Positions 59,042 to 64,000 of a DNA stretch of 64,000 nucleotides are shown here, piece by piece. Position numbers and translations under genes: made by a program. The stretch is from positions 124,001-188,000 of the forward strand of contig NZ_AMQH01000015.1 of assembly GCF_000300195.1 (NCBI RefSeq), given 5' to 3'. Source of the DNA: Clostridium tunisiense TJ. Lineage in GTDB: Bacteria; Bacillota; Clostridia; Clostridiales; Clostridiaceae. The notes beneath the pieces are model-generated. The model was not told where the DNA came from. It worked only from the letters and a program-made list of their open reading frames with translations, and did not search any database. Positions within the stretch are counted from its first letter, which is position 1. Each line of letters opens with the position of its first letter.

Positions 59042-59994
59042 GAATATAAAAGAAGAAGGACTAAACTAACTATTAATGAAGGTGAAGGAGAAATAGTTAG
59101 ATTAAAGATATTCTAACTAATCCAATATATATAGGTAAGATTAGATATAATGTAAGACAAAACTGGTCTGAAAAGAGAAGAAAAAATATTAATGCTAATC
59201 TCATTATAACTGATGGAGTACATGATGGTATTATTGAGGAAAAGTTATGGGACAAGGTTCGAGCTATTATGGAAAACAAGAAGGGAAAACCATCGAGAGT
59301 GCATGATGGAGAATTTCCTCTAACAGGAATACTAAGATGTCCTAAGTGTGGAGACGGTATGGTAATATCGAGGACTAATAATAAACTAGTAGATGGAGCT
59401 AAGAAAAGTATAGCTTATTATGCATGTGGTAATTGAAAAAACAAAGGCACTGCAGTATGCAATAGTAACTCTATACGAGTAGATAAAGCTAATGAGTATG
59501 TATTCAATAAGCTTTCCAAATTGCTTACTAATGAAAGTATAGTTAAAAATATTGTTAGCAATGTAAATAAGGAAAGAAGAAGAAAGGTTAATCCTACTAA
59601 GAACAAGCTAGGAAGAATTGATAGAGAGTTAGAAAAGCTAGATAAGAAAAGAGGAAAGTTGTTTGAAGCATATGAAGATGAAATAATAACTAAGGAAGAA
59701 TTCCAACTAAGAAAGGAAGAGTTAACAGAAAGAGTAAAGAAACTAGAGGAAGAAAAGGCACCTTTACTAGTTACACTATCAGATGATGTTAGTGAGGAGC
59801 TACCTTATGAATTTATTAAGAATATACTCCAAAATTTCAGCAAGGCATTGATGGAAAGTTCAACTAGAGAACAATAAAAGAAGCTATTGAATATGATTAT
59901 CTCAGAGATAACTATCAATGAGCTAAGAGAAGTTGGATCAATTAAAATTAATATAAATGATAACTTATCTAAAGATGAAAGAAGGAATATCTAG
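59042..59994 (+). pseudogene. Decayed large serine recombinase (C-terminal half)
   Basis: The frame holds 'ILTNPIYIGKIRYNVRQNW', 'GEFPLTGILRCPKCGDGMVI' and 'KSIAYYACGN', the recombinase zinc-ribbon domain. A coiled-coil segment follows ('RRKVNPTKNKLGRIDRELEK'). Damage: the catalytic domain is missing, a deletion and frameshift lie near 59106-59113, TGA replaces a codon at about 59434, and TAA interrupts at 59875. An open piece (59521-59877) may still be transcribed but is not a full enzyme. It marks an old integrative element next to the defence genes. Confidence 0.85.
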
Positions 59995-60016
59995 AAAAGG
60001 TACTCCTTCTTCTTTT
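59978..60016 (+). terminator. Terminator after the recombinase remnant
   Basis: AAGAAGGA pairs with TCCTTCTT across 17 nt and is followed by CTTTT. A similar hairpin lies at 62222. Confidence 0.55.
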
Positions 60017-60175
60017 ATGTTAAGAAATGTTGATATTCATATTCTAAATCTAAATATAGCAATTTAAAGAAACATTTCTAATTTTCAGATGTTATGAGTA
60101 TACCTATGGATATATAATACAAGTTATGTATTAATATGGTATAATATAAACTAACATGGGAATTAGGAGGTAATT

Positions 60176-61150
60176 ATGGAAGAATTATTTATAAAGTTAA
60201 AAAACATCATAAATAACCAACAACAGAACTGTGATTATGTAGGTGTTATTTTATATTTGCTTACATCAGAGGAAGAACCATTTAGGGCATATAGATTGAA
60301 CTTAGAAAGTCATGATAGATTTTTAGAAATATTAGGAGAGAATATAAACAAAATTTTGGATGAGCCTACTTTTTATCATTATCCTGATTGTACTAGACCA
60401 GACTTTTCAGAAGAAATGGTATATCTTCAAACTGATGAAATACCAATGTATGTACAATTAAGAAGTAATTTGATTAATGATATAAATATTGGTGTTTTGA
60501 CGAGAAATAACTTAGATAATATAGTAAGAAAAAGTAAGGGATACGTTGTTAGATTTATATATGAGGAATCAGGGACTAGTAAATCTATTTTTGGATATTT
60601 TAGAATGACACAGGCGGCATTTTTACAGGGAGAAAAATTATTATTCTGCTTCGATAAAGAAAGTGAAGAATTATTATCAGAGGTGAATGGAGTACAACTA
60701 AAATTCGATGACAAATTAGTATCTATTAATATAGATGATACAATGTTTATACTCAATGGATATTCTTTTGAGATGCTTCTAAAATATGATACTCATATTA
60801 ATAGGGCATCTACTATAGCACTAGATAGTATAGGAAACAAAGGTATAATCGAAAATTTTGATGTTCTAAGAGAATACTGTAATAATAGTAAACCAATGAA
60901 GAATAAATTATACAAGATACAATGTCAAGGAACCACAGAAAGTATAGGAATAGATGAGTTTATTCGAGTAAAGGAATGTTGTGGAGAACAACTAGTTATT
61001 GATATAGATGAAAACAATTGTACCATTAGTGTATGTGAAGACAATGTTAAGAAATCAGTAGATCACATACTAAGGGTATTTAATGATGAGAGTGCAGAAA
61101 CAATTGTAACTGGAACAAAAATATTTGCAGATAAGAAGATTCCTATGTAA
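60176..61150 (+). CDS. DUF4868 protein, Kiwa KwaB-like
   Basis: A 324-residue protein that fits KwaB, the DNA-binding effector of the Kiwa anti-phage system. The length matches, and the region about 110-225 has the DUF4868 pattern: 'GYVVRFIYEESGTSKSIFGY', 'LQGEKLLFCFDKES', then 'SINIDDTMFILNGYSFEMLL', where an I-D-D-x-x-F/Y-I-L-N strand leads to an F-E-x-x-x-x-Y helix. No membrane segment. TAGGAGGT precedes the ATG and TATAAT lies at 60140. The membrane partner follows 31 nt later; canonical Kiwa has the membrane gene first. A search is needed to confirm the family. Confidence 0.65.
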   Translation: MEELFIKLKNIINNQQQNCDYVGVILYLLTSEEEPFRAYRLNLESHDRFLEILGENINKILDEPTFYHYPDCTRPDFSEEMVYLQTDEIPMYVQLRSNLINDINIGVLTRNNLDNIVRKSKGYVVRFIYEESGTSKSIFGYFRMTQAAFLQGEKLLFCFDKESEELLSEVNGVQLKFDDKLVSINIDDTMFILNGYSFEMLLKYDTHINRASTIALDSIGNKGIIENFDVLREYCNNSKPMKNKLYKIQCQGTTESIGIDEFIRVKECCGEQLVIDIDENNCTISVCEDNVKKSVDHILRVFNDESAETIVTGTKIFADKKIPM

Positions 61151-61181
61151 TTGTATCTAAGCTCTATTTATAAGGAGTGAT

Positions 61182-61889
61182 GTGTTTGTGGAAAATATAC
61201 AAGAGACAATAGATAGAGCACTTCAATTCATGTTTAGATTTTTATTGTTCTTAAGTTCATATATCCCTTTATTTATTATTATATTCTTAAAAAATGTAAG
61301 TGACTTTTGGATATCGATAGTAATAATTGGACTACTAATATTTTTACCCTTATTAGTAATTAGAAAGTATATATCAAACCCTCTAAAGCACGACGCAAAT
61401 AATCTCATTATAATAAGAAATTTAAATAAGAAGGATAGTGAAATTTTAAATTACATCTCAGCATATATAATACCTCTTATAGCTTTCAATTCAGATGTAA
61501 TAACTAAGGATGGAATAAGTTTACCCAATTTGTTAGGAGTATTAGTACTTTTTGCAGTAATCTGCAACCTGTACATGAGAGCTGAAATGTATTATGTAAA
61601 TCCAATTTTAAACATATTCTATGATATCTACTCTGCAACAACAGATAAAGGGGAAAATAGTATAGTATTTATTGATAAAGGTACTAGTGTTCCACTAGGT
61701 AAAAGCATAATGACGAGGAGAATATCCCCAGGTGCTTATTTAATAACTCAAAATAGAAAGAATAAGATTTCTTATTTTAAAATAGTAGTATTCTTTGCAG
61801 TACTATTAGTTTTGTTTTACTTATGGAACTGTAAGTTTCAACAAAATATTAAGGGAATTATTCAAGCTATATTAACCAAGCTTAAATAA
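61182..61889 (+). CDS. Four-helix membrane protein, Kiwa KwaA-like
   Basis: A 235-residue protein with helices at about 15-37, 43-61, 88-110 and 115-137 and a last one at about 205-225. The loop 'MYYVNPILNIFYDIYSATTD' and 'SEILNYISAYIIPLIAF' resemble KwaA, the membrane sensor of Kiwa. In Kiwa, KwaA detects phage attachment and KwaB then acts on phage DNA. The GTG start has AAGGAG 4 nt away. Pairing with the DUF4868 gene is the main support; the gene order is reversed and similarity is by eye. Confidence 0.6.
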   Translation: MFVENIQETIDRALQFMFRFLLFLSSYIPLFIIIFLKNVSDFWISIVIIGLLIFLPLLVIRKYISNPLKHDANNLIIIRNLNKKDSEILNYISAYIIPLIAFNSDVITKDGISLPNLLGVLVLFAVICNLYMRAEMYYVNPILNIFYDIYSATTDKGENSIVFIDKGTSVPLGKSIMTRRISPGAYLITQNRKNKISYFKIVVFFAVLLVLFYLWNCKFQQNIKGIIQAILTKLK

Positions 61890-61932
61890 GATTGGTTTGA
61901 TATAAGAGTGTAAATGTGTAAGGAGTATAATT

Positions 61933-62160
61933 ATGACAGAACTAGAGTTAGCTAATGAGTTAAAAACTATGTATGAAGCAGGTATAAAAAGAAAAGAACA
62001 AACAACTATGATTCACTTATTTGGTATAAAGTATGCAGAAGTAATAAGGATGAATGGGTATATACCAAAGGATATTTTGAAGTACGCTGAGATGCCAGAA
62101 TCTTATCAAGTTGAAATTAATAAAGGAATTAAGCTAGCTAGATACGTAAAAATAAAGTAA
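61933..62160 (+). CDS. Small HTH-like protein
   Basis: A 75-residue protein. 'TELELANELKTMYEAGIKRK', 'QTTMIHLFGIKYAEVIRMNG' and 'IPESYQVEINKGIKLARYV'-type sequence ('MPESYQVEINKGIKLARYVK' here) match a short family found beside restriction and defence genes and thought to fold as an HTH. It may regulate or assist the Kiwa-like pair, which ends 43 nt before. TAAGGAGTATA precedes the ATG. A terminator follows. Confidence 0.6.
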   Translation: MTELELANELKTMYEAGIKRKEQTTMIHLFGIKYAEVIRMNGYIPKDILKYAEMPESYQVEINKGIKLARYVKIK

Positions 62161-62221
62161 TTGATTTTAAATTATAATTTAACTTAGCAGTTATGTGGAA
62201 TAATTTAAATAAACACTTAAT

Positions 62222-62264
62222 AAAAGAAGAGGGACTACCTATATGGGATATTCCTTCTTCTTTT
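62222..62264 (+). terminator. Terminator after the Kiwa-like genes
   Basis: AAAAGAAGAGGG pairs imperfectly with CCTTCTTCTTTT across 19 nt. It closes the three-gene unit 60176-62160. Confidence 0.65.
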
Positions 62265-62380
62265 ATATTAAGGTATATACTTATATAAATAGTATTTAAT
62301 TGAATTTTCATTTAAAAAACAAAGATAAATTTGTTATAATAATTTCATATATTACCAATTCAAAGGGGTATTTAAAATAA

Positions 62381-63340
62381 ATGGAGAATAAAATAATTAA
62401 ATTAACTGATAGAAATCAGAAAATAAGTTTTTTAAGTGAAGATGATATCAAAGTTATAAAGGGTATATTTGCGAGACCAATTGCAGATGCGATACAAGAG
62501 ATAAAAAATAAAAATAAAGAGGTTGAACCTGTATTAAGAGCAGTTATACCAGAAGCATTTATAGAAGCTATAAAAAATGGTGAGTTAAAGTTGATGGAAA
62601 GTAAAAAAGGAGAGATACTACCTAGTATTGTAGATAGTAAGAATAAGGTTGTTAAACAAGTTAGACTAGAAGAGGTAAAAGAACAATTGGATGATAAAAA
62701 AAAGTTAGATAAATTAGGGGAATATGCATTGGAGCAAAAACTAGATGCAATCAAAGAGCAGTTGGAATGCATAATTTGCATTGTTGAAGATGTTGAAAAA
62801 GGACAAAGAAATGATAGATATGGGAAAATTGATGGAGCTATTAAAAATATAAACCAATCTTTTTTAGAAGGTAACATAGAGAGAAGGGATAGACTTCAGG
62901 ATATGGCACAAAATAATTTAAATGAAGCAATAGAAGCAATAAATAAAGAAGTTAATGATAGCTTATCATTTTTTAAAGGGTGGGAAGAACGAAGTTTCAT
63001 TGAAAGAAATATAGGTAGTTTTAAATACTCTACATGGAACATTAATAGGAAATTCAACAAGCTCTGTGAAGACTACTTATATATTAGTAAAGCGAAGAAT
63101 TCATTAATGGAGTTAAAGTTAAATCAAGGTATGGAAAAATATAAAGTAGATTTAATGATAGAGGATCTTAATGAAGTAGATATTAAACTTAAAGGGGCTA
63201 AAGTATCAAATTGGCTTCCACCAAGAAGTGATAATAATGAGTGGAAACATAGATTATTATGTGAACCTAAATATAAAAATGAATTAATAATAGAATATAA
63301 TACAGCAGATGTATTAATGGAGGAAAGTTATAATGGATAA
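62381..63340 (+). CDS. Unrecognised coiled-coil protein
   Basis: A 319-residue protein of no family known to me. Residues 1-95 look globular ('DDIKVIKGIFARPIADAIQE' and 'VEPVLRAVIPEAFIEAIKNG'). Residues 95-230 are helical and highly charged ('IKEQLECIICIVEDVEKGQR', then 'KIDGAIKNINQSFLEGNIER' and 'RRDRLQDMAQNNLNEAIEAI'). The last 90 residues are mixed. No membrane helix, nuclease or NTPase motif was seen. It overlaps the next gene by 8 nt, so the two form an operon. Location beside a Kiwa-like system suggests a defence or mobile-element role. Confidence 0.7.
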   Translation: MENKIIKLTDRNQKISFLSEDDIKVIKGIFARPIADAIQEIKNKNKEVEPVLRAVIPEAFIEAIKNGELKLMESKKGEILPSIVDSKNKVVKQVRLEEVKEQLDDKKKLDKLGEYALEQKLDAIKEQLECIICIVEDVEKGQRNDRYGKIDGAIKNINQSFLEGNIERRDRLQDMAQNNLNEAIEAINKEVNDSLSFFKGWEERSFIERNIGSFKYSTWNINRKFNKLCEDYLYISKAKNSLMELKLNQGMEKYKVDLMIEDLNEVDIKLKGAKVSNWLPPRSDNNEWKHRLLCEPKYKNELIIEYNTADVLMEESYNG

Positions 63341-63518
63341 TAAATGCAAGAAAAAAGGGTGTACAAATGAAACGCTAAATGAAAGAAAGTATTGTAATTA
63401 TCATCAATCGAAGAAGGAGGATAGAAAAAGAGCAATAGTTAATGGTGTTTTAACAATAGGAGGGGTTATGCTTACTGCAGTTTTGAAGAAAAATTCTGGA
63501 GGTTCAGGTAAGAGTTAA
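63333..63518 (+). CDS. Small zinc-ribbon and membrane-helix protein
   Basis: A 61-residue protein. The first 25 residues have 'CKKKGCTNETLNERKYCNYH', a Cys-Cys-Cys-His set that can bind zinc. A short hydrophobic stretch ('IVNGVLTIGGVMLTAVL', about 35-51) could enter the membrane, and the tail is Gly/Ser/Lys. It overlaps the preceding gene by 8 nt and has AAGT-GAGG-like spacing from 'GGAGGAAAG'. The pair may act together. No known family. Confidence 0.6.
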   Translation: MDNKCKKKGCTNETLNERKYCNYHQSKKEDRKRAIVNGVLTIGGVMLTAVLKKNSGGSGKS

Positions 63519-63535
63519 AATAAGGTTTATTATAA

Positions 63536-63643
63536 ATGACAAGCTACTACACTATGATGGGAAGTATTAGGAGTCAATATGGTTATAGGGTAAAATATTT
63601 AAAGCACGATTTAAATAAATTGAGAAAAGTTCAACAAGGTTAA
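63536..63643 (+). pseudogene. Short frame, possible remnant
   Basis: A 35-codon frame reads 'SYYTMMGSIRSQYGYRVKYL' then 'KHDLNKLRKVQQG'. It lacks a convincing ribosome binding site. Its regular mixed composition suggests a former coding region. Parent gene not recognised. Confidence 0.25.
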
Positions 63644-63678
63644 CAAGTTACAGTAAAAAGTTTATACTTATACGAAAT

Positions 63679-63777
63679 ATGGGTAGGGGAGGTGACATAT
63701 ATACATTTGCTCATGAACTTAGACATGTAATTAGCCTTATAAATGAAAAAGTGATTCAAGAAATAGGTGTTTTGTAA
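63679..63777 (+). pseudogene. Metallopeptidase-like remnant with HELRH motif
   Basis: A 32-codon frame reads 'GDIYTFAHELRHVISLINEK'. HELRH fits the HExxH zinc-protease motif, with hydrophobic residues before and after as in ImmA/IrrE or toxin-type peptidases. No third ligand or full domain remains. Chance similarity cannot be excluded. Confidence 0.3.
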
Positions 63778-63874
63778 CTTAGAAGTTACGTACAAATAAT
63801 ATCGACAACTACTAAGAATACGGGATAACATATTTATACAATAAATTAGTAAAGTAATACACGGGAGTGAGGAT

Positions 63875-64000
63875 ATGGGAATACAACTTTGGGATACTAT
63901 CAGTGCGAAAGCAAGATTAATTAAGTCCGATATTAATATAAAAGTAAGGAATGTACAAACGAAAAATGAAATTAATGATAAAGTTTATAAAAACACCTCC
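63875..64000 (+). CDS. Start of a hypothetical gene, cut by the window end
   Basis: The frame is open from ATG 63875 to the last base (42 codons), beginning 'GIQLWDTISAKARLIKSDIN'. GGGAGTGAGGAT precedes the start. The visible part is helical. Too short to identify. Confidence 0.55.
   Translation, partial: MGIQLWDTISAKARLIKSDINIKVRNVQTKNEINDKVYKNTS

Larger units (their letters stand above)
63519..63874 (+). other. Stretch with gene remnants
   Basis: No complete gene. Two short frames, described separately, look like remains of one or two larger genes. CGGGAGTGAGGAT at the end is the ribosome binding site of the next, partial gene. Confidence 0.5.

Noticed and set aside
59521..59877. 118-residue open frame as a functional gene
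   Set aside because: It is the coiled-coil end of the decayed serine recombinase, continuous in frame with the zinc-ribbon part before the TGA.
1..64000. CRISPR arrays, rRNA or tRNA genes
   Set aside because: No regularly spaced direct repeats and no rRNA or tRNA cloverleaf sequence were noticed in the window.

Overview
The window is very AT-rich, with AAA/GAA/TTA/ATA codon preference, strong AGGAGG-type ribosome binding sites and frequent TTG/GTG starts. Its gene families (ethanolamine microcompartment, CspC-like subtilase, CD3324 family, DUF1062) point to a spore-forming Clostridium-like Firmicute. No rRNA, tRNA or CRISPR array was seen.

Region 1 (1-5.6 kb) is the distal half of an ethanolamine-utilisation microcompartment operon: eutT, pduL/eutD, a TIGR02536-type protein, eutN, a PduT-like tandem-BMC shell protein with Cys38, eutH and eutQ, closed by a terminator. 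The 530-nt leader has several inverted repeats. Region 2 (5.9-11 kb) is sensory: a dCache chemoreceptor, a PAS-GGDEF-EAL protein and a lone TfoX C-terminal domain. Region 3 (11-18.6 kb) holds stress regulators and their targets: MarR with pirin and nitroreductase, and HxlR opposite a pyridoxamine-phosphate-oxidase-like protein. It also holds a recA 3' fragment, two GyrI-like proteins, HAD and GNAT enzymes, and a 31-aa lysine-tailed membrane peptide. Region 4 (18.9-33.2 kb) has an asymmetric heterodimeric ABC exporter, Nudix and GNAT enzymes, an FAH hydrolase, a DesK/NarL-type two-component system beside a hydrolase whose ribosome binding site lies in a 17-bp stem, and an MFS exporter with a MerR-methyltransferase fusion.

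Region 5 (33.4-45 kb) begins with a subtilisin-like protein lacking all three catalytic residues, a CspC-like pseudoprotease. A 144-nt element shared with the GGDEF-EAL locus lies upstream of it. A complete Wadjet (JetD-A-B-C) anti-plasmid operon follows. Region 6 (45-58.7 kb) is accessory: small-molecule enzymes, DEAD helicase, cold-shock protein, two CD3324 regulators, an ABC exporter, and at least three families of short repeats packed just upstream of genes. Two genes here share a riboswitch-like leader with two competing folds and an anti-Shine-Dalgarno helix. Region 7 (59-64 kb) is an island behind a decayed serine recombinase. It carries a Kiwa-like pair (a DUF4868/KwaB-like protein and a four-helix membrane protein), an HTH-like 75-aa protein, an unrecognised two-gene cassette and gene remnants.

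The strongest candidates for undescribed biology are the duplicated leader RNA at 52.05-53.05 kb, the 144-nt element at 8.1 and 33.5 kb, the RBS-occluding leader at 28.7 kb, the dead subtilase, and the Kiwa-like island with its unrecognised neighbours. All assignments come from reading the sequence; no database search was run.
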